From RI-92 sp037384645 (lineage in GTDB: Bacteria > Pseudomonadota > Gammaproteobacteria > UBA6429 > Thiohalophilaceae), in the NCBI GenBank assembly GCA_037384645.1, contig JARRNT010000016.1:37877-101876 (forward strand): a stretch of DNA of 64,000 nt, written 5' to 3'. The stretch's first letter is position 1, and the number at the start of each line of letters is the position of its first letter. Positions 54,321 through 63,086 of this stretch are shown in pieces. The notes under the pieces are model-generated. The model was not told where the DNA came from. It did not search any database and worked only from the letters and a program-made list of their open reading frames with translations. The translations under genes were made by a program, and so were the position numbers.

Positions 54321-55283
54321 ATGGCTAACAATGACGTTAGATTAAATATGAACATTGTCTTATTACGCCGGAAAAAGGGACACACGGGACTTGTGACCTT
54401 ATGTCACCGGAAGCTTTCATTACTAATTGTAAGCTTTCTGGTTATTTTGCCAATCTCTCTCCTATATATTGGTTACCAAATGGGTGTCGCACACACGCGG
54501 GCAAACCCGGATTCCCTGACCAAGGAAGTCCAGTCCGAGCTGGATGCCCAGAAGGTTAAACTTTCCAATGCCACCCGCAAAGCAGAAGACAGCCTGAATG
54601 CCCTGGCTCTGCGCCTTGGCCAATTGCAGGCCCATGTCATTCGGCTGGATGCCCTGGGTGAGCGACTGACCACCATGGCCAAGCTGGATAAGGGCGAATT
54701 TGATTTTGAACACCCCCCTGCCCAGGGTGGTCCGGACAGCGATGCCCAGTCAGCTCCCATGCAAGTCCCTGATTTTGTTGCAGCATTGAATGAGCTCTCT
54801 GCCGAGCTGGATGACCGTGGGCGCCAGCTGAGTGTGCTGGAATCCCTTATTATGAACCGTAATCTGCGTGCCGAGGTTATGCCAGCAGGACGCCCGGTGA
54901 AACACGGCTGGCTGTCTTCCTATTTTGGCATGCGTACTGATCCGTTTACCGGTCGGCTGGCCTTCCATCCCGGCATGGACTTTGCCGGTAAGATGGGGTC
55001 GGATGTCATCGCCGTGGCCGCGGGCGTGGTCACTTATGCGGGTAAACGCTCCGGTTACGGCAATCTGGTGGAAATAGACCACGGAAATGGTTACGCCACG
55101 CGCTATGGGCACAATTCCAAGATCCTGGTTAGTGTGGGCCAGACAGTCAAAAAAGGGCAGGTTATTGCCTTAATGGGCTCGACAGGTCGCTCTACAGGGC
55201 CTCACGTCCATTTTGAGGTTTTAATAAATGGCCACCGTGTGAATCCCAAAAAATATATCCAGGCCGCTTCAAACGGCCTGTAA
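54321..55283 (+). CDS. M23-family peptidase with membrane anchor and coiled coil
   Basis: A 320-residue LytM-domain protein. A cytoplasmic basic N-terminus is followed by one membrane helix (about 31-52) and a coiled coil (about 65-125). The M23 domain (about 205-310) has the zinc motifs HPGMDFA (HxxxD) and HVHFEV (HxH), so it looks catalytically complete. It probably cleaves peptidoglycan cross-bridges in the periplasm. ATG 54321 is used; ATG 54348 is possible. It sits in the usual place before secA. Confidence 0.92.
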   Translation: MANNDVRLNMNIVLLRRKKGHTGLVTLCHRKLSLLIVSFLVILPISLLYIGYQMGVAHTRANPDSLTKEVQSELDAQKVKLSNATRKAEDSLNALALRLGQLQAHVIRLDALGERLTTMAKLDKGEFDFEHPPAQGGPDSDAQSAPMQVPDFVAALNELSAELDDRGRQLSVLESLIMNRNLRAEVMPAGRPVKHGWLSSYFGMRTDPFTGRLAFHPGMDFAGKMGSDVIAVAAGVVTYAGKRSGYGNLVEIDHGNGYATRYGHNSKILVSVGQTVKKGQVIALMGSTGRSTGPHVHFEVLINGHRVNPKKYIQAASNGL

Positions 55284-55656
55284 ATAGCCTTATCGGCATT
55301 TTCGTCTCCCGGAGTTGAAAATGCCTTGCCAGTGACCAAATTCAGTACTGTCCGCTTATATCCCCGACCCGGGGAAATCGGCCGTGTGGCGAGGCTACAG
55401 GCCCGGACCGGATCTGGTTTCTGTGTTCCCTGCCTGATTTTTGGGCCTGGCCAGCCGGAAACTTTTATCAGCGCCATGGTCAATAGCACATAAACTTCAC
55501 TGACCCGACCTGTGTTCCAGCCCGCATGCCAGATCAGGCGACATGCCATGATGCCGGCTTCGGTAACCCGGTAAGACAAATAGCACCGAGCCCTGTAGAA
55601 TATAGCGTTTACCCGCCGACCCGTCGGCCATTCAACGCTAACGAAACCAAGATACG
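55284..55656 (+). other. secA leader region without a clear gene (373 bases)
   Basis: No conserved protein is seen. It contains CCCCG-ACC-CGGGG in its first third, a small hairpin GCCGA-CCCG-TCGGC at 55615-55628, and a 44-codon open frame (55526-55660) that ends by overlapping the secA ATG. That frame has no ribosome binding site and no resemblance to SecM. Confidence 0.4.
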
Positions 55657-58305
55657 ATGATGACAGGAATGTTCAAAAAAATGTTCGGCAGCCGGAATGA
55701 ACGGCTGATCAAGAACTACAGAAAACTGGTAGCACGCATTAATGCGCTGGAAGCGGAAATCAGCGCCCTCAGTGATGAGCAGTTACGTGCCAAAACCGAT
55801 GAATTCCGCCAGCGTATCCAGGATGGTGCCAGCGTCCATGATCTCTTGCCTGAGGCGTTTGCCGTCGTCAGGGAAGCCAGTGTCCGCGTGTTCAATATGC
55901 GCCATTACGATGTGCAGCTAATCGGTGCCATGGTCCTGAATGACGGCAAGATTGCCGAGATGCGCACCGGTGAGGGTAAAACCCTGATGGCGACCCTCGC
56001 GGCCTATCTGAATGCCCTGCCCGGAGAAGGGGTCCATGTGGTCACGGTCAATGATTACCTCGCCAGGCGTGACGCCGCCTGGATGGGCAAGCTCTACGGT
56101 TTTCTTGGCATGAGCGTTGGCGTGGTCGTACCCGACATGCCGGTGCAGGAAAAGCAGGCTGCATATGCCGCCGACATTACCTACGGTACCAACAACGAAT
56201 ATGGCTTTGATTATCTGCGCGACAACATGGCGTTCAGCACAGATGAAAAATTCCAGCGCGGCCATGCCTTTGCCATCGTGGACGAGGTCGATTCCATCCT
56301 CATTGACGAGGCACGTACCCCACTGATTATTTCCGGTCCGACGGATGAAAGCTCCGAACTCTACTATCAGGTCAATGAGCTGGTGCCCAAACTGACCCGC
56401 CAGGAAGATAAGGACAGCCCGGGTGATTACCTGGTGGAGGAGAAAACCAAACAGATCTTCCTGTCCGAGGAAGGCCACGAGCGGGTTGAGGACCTGTTGA
56501 CCAGGGCTGGCCTGCTTAATGAGGGCGAGAGCCTGTACGATGCGGGCAATATCGGCTTGATGCATCACATCAATGCCGGCCTGCGTGCGCATGTATTGTT
56601 CCAGCGTGATGTGGATTACATCGTGCAGGATAACGAGATTGTGATTGTGGATGAATTTACCGGGCGTACCATGCATGGCCGGCGTTGGTCTGATGGACTG
56701 CACCAGGCAGTAGAGGCCAAGGAAGGGGTCCCGATTCAGCAGGAAAACCAGACCCTGGCCTCTATTACCTTCCAGAATTACTTTCGTCTGTACAAGAAGC
56801 TTTCCGGCATGACCGGTACGGCAGATACCGAGGCCTATGAATTCCAGCAAATTTATGGTCTTGAGGTCGTGGTGATTCCGACCCACCGGCCGATGATTCG
56901 CCAGGATAACCCGGACAAGGTGTACCTGACCCAGCGCGAGAAATTCCTGGCCATAATTGAAGATATCCGCGACTGCCAGCAACGCGGGCAACCCGTGCTG
57001 GTGGGCACGACCTCGATTGAGGTCTCGGAGTTTTTGGCCAAGCATCTGGCCAAGGCCAAGATCAAACACGAGGTGCTGAATGCCAAGCAGCACGAACGTG
57101 AGGCCGAAATTGTAGCCCAGGCAGGTCGACCCGGTGCGGTGACGATTGCCACCAATATGGCCGGTCGTGGTACCGACATCGTCCTGGGTGGTAGTGTCGA
57201 ATCGGAAATCGAAGCGCTGGATAACCCCGGTGAAGACAAGATCGCAAAGATTCGTGAAGACTGGTCCAAACGGCATGCCAGGGTACTGGAAGCCGGTGGA
57301 TTGCACATCATTGGCACGGAACGCCATGAATCACGCCGGATCGACAATCAGTTGCGCGGCCGCTCCGGCCGTCAGGGTGATCCGGGTTCATCGCGGTTCT
57401 ATTTGTCGCTGGAAGATAACCTGATGCGTATCTTTGCTTCTGAGCGTGTCGGTAGTCTGATGAAGCGACTGGGGATGCAGGAAGGCGAGGCCATCGAGCA
57501 TAACCTGGTGTCGAAAGCCATTGAAAATGCTCAGCGCAAGGTGGAAGGTCATAACTTCGACATGCGTAAGAACCTGCTCGAGTACGACGATGTTGCCAAT
57601 GACCAGCGCAAGGAAATCTACAAGATGCGCAATGAACTCATGTCAGAGGATGACGTTTCCGACATGATTAATGTGTTACGACAAGACGTGCTGGATGCGC
57701 TTGTCGATAATTATATTCCGCCCCAGAGCCTGGAAGAGCAGTGGAATGTATCGGGCCTGCAGGAGGCGCTGGAAGGCGAGTTCAGTTTACGTTTGCCCCT
57801 GCAACAGTGGCTGGATGAAGACCACAACCTGCACGAAGAGATGCTGCGCCAGCGCATACAGCAGGAAATGGAAGCGGCTTACGAGACCAAGGCGGCGGCC
57901 GTGGGTAGCGAGGTCATCCGCCATGTCGAGAAGGAAGTGACCCTGCATGTCCTCGACACGCAGTGGAAAGACCACCTGGCCACCATGGACCAGTTGCGTC
58001 AGGGTATTCACCTGCGTGGTTATGCGCAGAAGGATCCAAAACAGGAATACAAACGGAAGAAGTTGAAGCCATGGAAGCCCAGCGTCGCCGGGTTAACCAG
58101 GAACAGATGCAATTCCAGCACGCGGAGGCCGCTGCCCTGGCCCAGAGCGAGGCCGGGGAAGAGGCCGCCCAGCCGTATGTCCGGGAGGGACGCAAGGTTG
58201 GACGTAACGAACCCTGTCCCTGCGGTTCGGGTAAAAAATATAAACACTGTCACGGCAGGCTCAATTAAGCTTCGCGGAATCACAGCATATGAACAACTCG
58301 GTTGA
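55657..58305 (+). CDS. secA: Preprotein translocase ATPase SecA (internal deletion and frameshift near the C-terminus)
   Basis: The motor of the Sec translocon. Residues 1-800 are normal: Walker A MRTGEGKTLMATL, DEVDSILIDEARTPLI, GTNNEYGFDYLRDNM, the second nucleotide domain with ITIATNMAGRGTDI-type block AGRGTDIVLGG, and RGRSGRQGDPGSS. After QKDPKQEYKR the expected ~30-residue helix of the scaffold domain is missing, and the frame continues into 82 unrelated residues ending at 58305. The true tail is found in another frame from 58056. A missing piece of 3n+1 bases explains both. The long ORF starts at ATG 55657; ATG 55669 is also possible. Confidence 0.93.
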   Translation: MMTGMFKKMFGSRNERLIKNYRKLVARINALEAEISALSDEQLRAKTDEFRQRIQDGASVHDLLPEAFAVVREASVRVFNMRHYDVQLIGAMVLNDGKIAEMRTGEGKTLMATLAAYLNALPGEGVHVVTVNDYLARRDAAWMGKLYGFLGMSVGVVVPDMPVQEKQAAYAADITYGTNNEYGFDYLRDNMAFSTDEKFQRGHAFAIVDEVDSILIDEARTPLIISGPTDESSELYYQVNELVPKLTRQEDKDSPGDYLVEEKTKQIFLSEEGHERVEDLLTRAGLLNEGESLYDAGNIGLMHHINAGLRAHVLFQRDVDYIVQDNEIVIVDEFTGRTMHGRRWSDGLHQAVEAKEGVPIQQENQTLASITFQNYFRLYKKLSGMTGTADTEAYEFQQIYGLEVVVIPTHRPMIRQDNPDKVYLTQREKFLAIIEDIRDCQQRGQPVLVGTTSIEVSEFLAKHLAKAKIKHEVLNAKQHEREAEIVAQAGRPGAVTIATNMAGRGTDIVLGGSVESEIEALDNPGEDKIAKIREDWSKRHARVLEAGGLHIIGTERHESRRIDNQLRGRSGRQGDPGSSRFYLSLEDNLMRIFASERVGSLMKRLGMQEGEAIEHNLVSKAIENAQRKVEGHNFDMRKNLLEYDDVANDQRKEIYKMRNELMSEDDVSDMINVLRQDVLDALVDNYIPPQSLEEQWNVSGLQEALEGEFSLRLPLQQWLDEDHNLHEEMLRQRIQQEMEAAYETKAAAVGSEVIRHVEKEVTLHVLDTQWKDHLATMDQLRQGIHLRGYAQKDPKQEYKRKKLKPWKPSVAGLTRNRCNSSTRRPLPWPRARPGKRPPSRMSGRDARLDVTNPVPAVRVKNINTVTAGSIKLRGITAYEQLG
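58056..58268 (+). pseudogene. secA: Out-of-frame C-terminal tail of SecA with the zinc-binding motif
   Basis: In the frame one base behind the main SecA frame, translation from 58056 reads EEVEAMEAQRRRVNQEQ and ends with the SecA zinc/SecB-binding motif EPCPCGSGKKYKHCHGRLN, followed by TAA at 58266-58268. This is the true SecA C-terminus, now detached from the preceding reading frame. Confidence 0.92.
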
Positions 58306-59482
58306 GTTTGTCGTGCCGGGTATTCGCCTGGCGACCGCCGCTGCCGGTATACGCAAACCGGGTCGAGAGGACCTGGTGCTGGTCGAGATTGCGTCAACGG
58401 CGTCTACCGCAGCCATGTTTACCCGTAATGCCTTTTGTGCCGCGCCCGTCATTCTGGCCAGGGAGCATCTCAGCCAGTCCTCTCCACGCTATCTTTTGAT
58501 TAACAGCGGCAATGCCAATGCCGGCACAGGCGAACAAGGCCTGCAGGCGGCACAACAAAGCTGTCAGGCTGTCGCCGATCAATGTGACTGTCAACCTGTC
58601 GAGGTGCTGCCATTTTCCACCGGCGTCATTGGCGAAACCTTACCGGTCAACAAGATCAGCGCCTGTATAAATCAACTGGTACAGCAACTCGAAGCCGATT
58701 CCTGGCCGGCAGCGGCCCGGGCGATCATGACAACGGATACCTTACCCAAGCTGGCGTCGCGTCAGCTAGACCTGAATGGCCGGACCGTGACCCTCACGGG
58801 GATGGCCAAGGGTTCGGGCATGATCCGGCCGAACATGGCGACCATGTTGAGTTTCCTGGCGACCGATGCCGGAATTGAGCAGACTACACTCCAGAACTGT
58901 CTGGCTAAGGCCGTGAACAAATCCTTCAATCGCATTACCGTGGACGGGGATACGTCGACCAATGATGCGGTGGTCCTGATGGCGACGGGGCAGAGTGGGG
59001 TAGAACTTGCGGCAAATGATGTGCTGGCGTTTCAGTCGGCCCTGGAAGACCTCTGCGTGGAACTGGCGCGTGCCATCGTGCGTGACGGAGAAGGCGCAAC
59101 CAAGTTGATCAACGTGGTGGTCGAGCAGGGCAAAGATGATGCGGAGTGTGCCCGTGTCGCATATGCCATTGCCCATTCCCCCCTGGTCAAGACCGCGTTT
59201 TTCGCCAGCGATCCCAACTGGGGGCGTATCCTGGCCGCCGTGGGTTATGCCGGCGTGGAAGCACTCGATATTAGTGCAATCCAGATTTACCTCGATGAGG
59301 TCTGCATCGTTCAGGATGGCGGACGTGCTGCCAGCTATACGGAAGAACAGGGAAGACGTGTTATGCAACAGCCCGAAATAACCATTCGCGTAGTGCTACA
59401 GCGCGGCCAGGCAGCAACGACGGTCTGGACCTGTGACTTTTCCTACGACTATGTGAAGATCAATGCCGAGTACCGTACTTGA
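58289..59482 (+). CDS. argJ: Bifunctional glutamate N-acetyltransferase/amino-acid acetyltransferase ArgJ
   Basis: Recycles acetyl groups in arginine synthesis. It is 397 residues. The self-cleavage site is in GSGMIRPNMATMLSFLATD, where the Thr after Ala becomes the nucleophile of the beta subunit. Other blocks are LLINSGNANAGTGEQGL, LPFSTGVIGETLPV and SDPNWGRILAAVGYAG. Whether it is mono- or bifunctional cannot be told from the sequence. Confidence 0.96.
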   Translation: MNNSVEFVVPGIRLATAAAGIRKPGREDLVLVEIASTASTAAMFTRNAFCAAPVILAREHLSQSSPRYLLINSGNANAGTGEQGLQAAQQSCQAVADQCDCQPVEVLPFSTGVIGETLPVNKISACINQLVQQLEADSWPAAARAIMTTDTLPKLASRQLDLNGRTVTLTGMAKGSGMIRPNMATMLSFLATDAGIEQTTLQNCLAKAVNKSFNRITVDGDTSTNDAVVLMATGQSGVELAANDVLAFQSALEDLCVELARAIVRDGEGATKLINVVVEQGKDDAECARVAYAIAHSPLVKTAFFASDPNWGRILAAVGYAGVEALDISAIQIYLDEVCIVQDGGRAASYTEEQGRRVMQQPEITIRVVLQRGQAATTVWTCDFSYDYVKINAEYRT

Positions 59483-59533
59483 CGACCTAAGCCTTATCGG
59501 TAATGGCGCTTTACCCATCACGTTCCAGGTCAA

Positions 59534-60475
59534 ATGAAAAAATCTCTGCATGTTGCGGTTGGCATTATTCAGGATAGCTATGGCCGGATTCTGATCGCAC
59601 GTCGACCACAGCACTTGCATCAGGGTGGTGTATGGGAATTCCCCGGTGGCAAGGTTGAACTGGGTGAAGACGTGTACACAGCCTTGCGGCGTGAGCTGCA
59701 AGAAGAACTCGGGATTAGTGTTGGGCAAACCGAGCCTTTAATCTCTCTCGAACATGATTACGGTGACAGTCTGGTATGGCTAGACGTACACCGAGTATTG
59801 AGTTTTACCGGGCATGCACATGGCCGGGAAGGACAGGCAGTAGAATGGGTTGCCGTCGATAAGCTAAGTGATTACGAGTTTCCTGCAGCCAATCGCGCTA
59901 TCTTGAATGCCGTGCGCCTGCCGGACCGTTATATGATAACCGGTGAATTCAGCGATGATCTGGATTGCCTGAGCAAGATCCAAAATGCCATTGAGCTTGG
60001 TGTGCGTCTTATTCAGTTGCGGGCAAACCACCTTACTGCGCAGGAATACATGACTTTAGCGGCCAAAGTCACTGAGTTGCAGACAGAAGATATCCACATC
60101 TTACTGAATGCCAATCCGACAATTTTTACACAAACCTCAGCGGCCGGTCTTCATCTAAATCGACATCGACTTATGCAATTAACGCAACGGCCTGTTGCAG
60201 ATGACAAATTACTCAGCGCATCTGTGCATAACGAACAGGAACTGGCTCAGGCGAACAGACTCGGCGTGGATATGATCCTGGTGTCACCCGTGTTACCAAC
60301 GTCCTCTCATTCTGATACAGAAACATTGGGTTGGGACAGGTTTGCAGAACTTGTATCTTTGTCGAGTTCTCCAGTGTACGCACTCGGCGGGATGTCTTTG
60401 TCACATATATCCCTGGCTTGTTCCTACGGAGCGCAAGGCATTGCTGCGATTAGAACGATGTGGCGTAATCGCTAA
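59534..60475 (+). CDS. Nudix hydrolase (MutT-like) fused to a ThiE-like domain
   Basis: A 313-residue two-domain protein. Residues 1-130 form a MutT-type Nudix domain with an intact Nudix box (GGKVELGEDVYTALRRELQE continuing to EELGI), which in MutT removes 8-oxo-dGTP. Residues about 140-313 resemble thiamine phosphate synthase: GVRLIQLRANHLTAQEY, SASVHNEQELAQA, LVSPVLPTSSHSD and YALGGMS. The second domain may be non-catalytic or assist substrate handling. This fusion is common in gammaproteobacteria. Confidence 0.93.
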   Translation: MKKSLHVAVGIIQDSYGRILIARRPQHLHQGGVWEFPGGKVELGEDVYTALRRELQEELGISVGQTEPLISLEHDYGDSLVWLDVHRVLSFTGHAHGREGQAVEWVAVDKLSDYEFPAANRAILNAVRLPDRYMITGEFSDDLDCLSKIQNAIELGVRLIQLRANHLTAQEYMTLAAKVTELQTEDIHILLNANPTIFTQTSAAGLHLNRHRLMQLTQRPVADDKLLSASVHNEQELAQANRLGVDMILVSPVLPTSSHSDTETLGWDRFAELVSLSSSPVYALGGMSLSHISLACSYGAQGIAAIRTMWRNR

Positions 60476-60663
60476 TGAGAATTTTTATCTTCATTATCAA
60501 TTGTGCTGGAAACAATCTCCTCGCCTGGAATTCGATGACTTTCACTCGCCCATTCACCGAGATCGATCAGCTTACAACGTTCACAACAAAAAGGGCGAAA
60601 AGGATTGCTCTTGTCCCAGACAAGCTCCTTGCCACAGGTTGGACAATGTATTTTCCGGCTCAT
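60472..60663 (-). CDS. yacG: DNA gyrase inhibitor YacG (zinc-binding)
   Basis: A 63-residue zinc protein with Cys7, Cys10, Cys26 and Cys30 (CPTCGKEL and FCCERCKLIDLGEW). It binds GyrB and blocks its DNA binding in E. coli. ATG 60663 overlaps the zapD stop (ATGA). An in-frame ATG at 60672 would add three residues. Confidence 0.95.
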   Translation of the reverse strand: MSRKIHCPTCGKELVWDKSNPFRPFCCERCKLIDLGEWASESHRIPGEEIVSSTIDNEDKNSH

Positions 60664-61427
60664 AAGGTGCAACAGGTCAGTTCGAATTCGACGCTTTCCT
60701 GAGCCTGTAGTGGACGACGTCCGGCCTGCGGTTCGAGAAAACGGATTGTCAGGCGGTGCTTGCCGGCGCTGATTTCTGCGAAATATGGCAGGTTGGATGG
60801 TACTGCGACCCGGATGAGCTGAATGGGCAGGTTGCTGTCCAATGTCTGCTGGTAAAATCCCTCGGGGGCCAGGAGGGTTTGTGGGCTGGATGCCTCGCGA
60901 ATCATGCTCAATAATAATGCGACGGGTTCACGTACGACATACAGCTGGCGGTTCCATTGCTCCTGTTGCTCAATCCGTGCTTCCGCTGGCTGTTGTAACC
61001 ATAGATGAAATATCGGTAAATCTATCGGGCAGCTGCCACCGGGGATGGTTATACGTTGGCGAATACTGTTAATCAATTCCTGTTCTCGCAGAGCCTGGCC
61101 GATCTGGCCGGAAATTTTAAGCAGCGATTGCTGGGCATGTTCCAGCTTTTGCAGGATCGTGCCGAGTTGCTCCTGGTCAACGCCAGGAGATTGTTGCAGT
61201 GAGGCAAGTTTACCGATATGGCGTTCCAGTTCCTTGAGCAGTTCTGTTTTAAGATCGCTGCGACTGAGGATTTCCAGGGTATCGACGAGACTCGTCAGGG
61301 TCGCACGGCTATCCCACACCGAATAGCCGCGCAGGGTATAATCGGTCTGGCAAAACAGGTGCTCCAGGCGCAGAAAGGTCCGCACGCGTTCGTTAAGGGG
61401 TTGCTCATATATGACGTAATCGGTCAT
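60660..61427 (-). CDS. zapD: Cell division protein ZapD
   Basis: Bundles FtsZ filaments and stabilises the Z ring. It is 255 residues, all helical in the N-terminal part, with family blocks YEQPLNERVRTFLRLEHLF, IPGGSCPIDLPIFHLWL and RFLEPQAGRRPLQ. It lies in the conserved coaE-zapD-yacG order. Confidence 0.95.
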   Translation of the reverse strand: MTDYVIYEQPLNERVRTFLRLEHLFCQTDYTLRGYSVWDSRATLTSLVDTLEILSRSDLKTELLKELERHIGKLASLQQSPGVDQEQLGTILQKLEHAQQSLLKISGQIGQALREQELINSIRQRITIPGGSCPIDLPIFHLWLQQPAEARIEQQEQWNRQLYVVREPVALLLSMIREASSPQTLLAPEGFYQQTLDSNLPIQLIRVAVPSNLPYFAEISAGKHRLTIRFLEPQAGRRPLQAQESVEFELTCCTL

Positions 61428-61511
61428 GGGTATATCTTACACTTTTTATTATCGAGCGGGGAGTGAGCTGGCTCGACAAACCTGGCGATGTCATTGCGAG
61501 GGATATTGTGC

Positions 61512-62114
61512 TTAGCTATTTGAGCGGGCCAATGCCAGGTATTTCTGATGCAGTACTCCGACAGCAGTTGTCAGGGTATTTTGGTCACCGTTATTGTCAA
61601 GGACGTCATCGGCAATGGCAAGCATCTGTTCGCGGGATGGCTGGCTGGCAATGATAGGTCTGATGCTGCCAGGTTCCTGGTGATCGCGTTCTGCTGCACG
61701 TTCGGCCCGAACATTCTCCGCCGCGTCAATCAGTAGCACGCGATCATAGGTGTAGCCACGGGGGTTGGCGGCCAGTAGCGGTATCAGCAACAGGCAATAG
61801 GGTGCATCCAGCTTTTGGATTTGCTCCATGACCTCAGCATGGATCGCCGGGTGCATCAGTGCCTCGAGCCTGTGTCGGGCCTGGCTATTTGCGAAAATAT
61901 GTTCGCGAAGTGCCTTGCGATCAAGTTGACCATCCACAGTGATAAATTCACGACCAAATTCTTCGGCAATTTGTTGTAGAAGAGGAGAACCCGGACGGAC
62001 CAGTTTCCTGGCCACCTTATCGGTATCAATATTTGGTATACCCTTCGCCTGGAATAATTCGGCGACGGTAGATTTACCGGACCCAATTCCGCCTGTGACT
62101 GCAATTACCAGCAT
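61512..62114 (-). CDS. coaE: Dephospho-CoA kinase CoaE
   Basis: The last step of coenzyme A synthesis. It is 200 residues, with P-loop GGIGSGKSTV near 8-17, IPNIDTDKVARKLVRPGSP and the lid region AERDHQEPGSIRPII. It lies 12 bases after pilD. Confidence 0.97.
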   Translation of the reverse strand: MLVIAVTGGIGSGKSTVAELFQAKGIPNIDTDKVARKLVRPGSPLLQQIAEEFGREFITVDGQLDRKALREHIFANSQARHRLEALMHPAIHAEVMEQIQKLDAPYCLLLIPLLAANPRGYTYDRVLLIDAAENVRAERAAERDHQEPGSIRPIIASQPSREQMLAIADDVLDNNGDQNTLTTAVGVLHQKYLALARSNS

Positions 62115-62126
62115 TATGCATGCTCA

Positions 62127-63032
62127 TTAATTTGTTCCGAGAAACAGATGGAAGTATAGCGTGTTCAGGTCTTTACCCCACAGCAGCACAATCCAGCCGG
62201 CACCGGCCAGGTAGGGACCAAACGGTATTGGTTTGCCTTTCTCATGGAGCTTGAATGCAATGAGCAGGATCCCGACAACCGAACCGATTAAGGTCGAAAT
62301 CAGGATGATGGCTGGGAGCATTTGCCAGCCCAGCCAGGCACCGAACAGCGCAAGTAACTTAAAGTCACCATAGCCCATGCCTTCCTTGCCAGTGAATAAT
62401 TTGAATACGTGGTATACAGACCAGAGCGACAAATAGCCTAGAGTAGCGCCAATTATGGCTGAATGTGGATCGGTATACAGGTTTTGCAGATTCAGGAGCA
62501 GCCCCAGCCAGAGAATGGGCAGGGTGATCTGATCAGGCAGGTATTGGTAATCGAAATCGATCAGGGTAAGTGCAATTAATGCCCAGGTCAGAAGGGCGGC
62601 GAACAAAAATTGATAACTGACGCCAAACTTCCAGGCAACCGTGAATGTCATGATGGCGGTGACGGCTTCGATTATTGGGTAGCGAGATGAAATTCTGGTC
62701 TTGCAGGCTTTGCATCGACCTTTCAGGAATAAATAACTGAGAATGGGAATATTCTCCCAGGCACCGATCATGTGACCACAGTGCGGGCATGCTGAACGCG
62801 GGACTACCAGGTTGTATCGGGTACTGTCCGGGGGCGGCAGGTTTGTAGCGAGGTCGCCAGGATATTTATCCGCAAGAAATTCCCGACAATCACGCCGCCA
62901 GTCACGCAGCAGCATGATTGGCAGACGGTGGATTACGACATTCAGGAAGCTACCGATCAGCAGCGCGAGAATGACAATCGTAATATAAAAAAACGTGGAA
63001 TTGAGCTGAAAGACGCGGATGAGATCCATCAT
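62127..63032 (-). CDS. pilD: Prepilin leader peptidase/N-methyltransferase PilD
   Basis: Cleaves and N-methylates type IV prepilins and type II secretion pseudopilins. It is 301 residues with about seven to eight membrane helices and a cytoplasmic zinc-type loop with CPHCGH and CKACK. The peptidase aspartates lie in DFDYQYLPDQ and GMGYGDFKLL. It follows pilC on the same strand. Confidence 0.96.
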   Translation of the reverse strand: MMDLIRVFQLNSTFFYITIVILALLIGSFLNVVIHRLPIMLLRDWRRDCREFLADKYPGDLATNLPPPDSTRYNLVVPRSACPHCGHMIGAWENIPILSYLFLKGRCKACKTRISSRYPIIEAVTAIMTFTVAWKFGVSYQFLFAALLTWALIALTLIDFDYQYLPDQITLPILWLGLLLNLQNLYTDPHSAIIGATLGYLSLWSVYHVFKLFTGKEGMGYGDFKLLALFGAWLGWQMLPAIILISTLIGSVVGILLIAFKLHEKGKPIPFGPYLAGAGWIVLLWGKDLNTLYFHLFLGTN

Positions 63033-63086
63033 ATACCCTTCACCCCCTCTATTGGGGTGAGGGGAATATCTGTGAGAATGAGCGTA

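Noticed and set aside
55202..55579. 125-residue minus-strand frame in the secA leader
   Set aside because: Overlaps the end of the M23 gene, no ribosome binding site, no family resemblance.
55918..57327. 469-residue open frame on the minus strand inside secA
   Set aside because: It is fully antisense to a strongly conserved part of SecA and has no family resemblance; long antisense frames arise from codon bias.
58040..58070. Programmed -1 frameshift in secA
   Set aside because: There is no slippery heptamer, and a shift alone would not restore the missing ~30 conserved residues.
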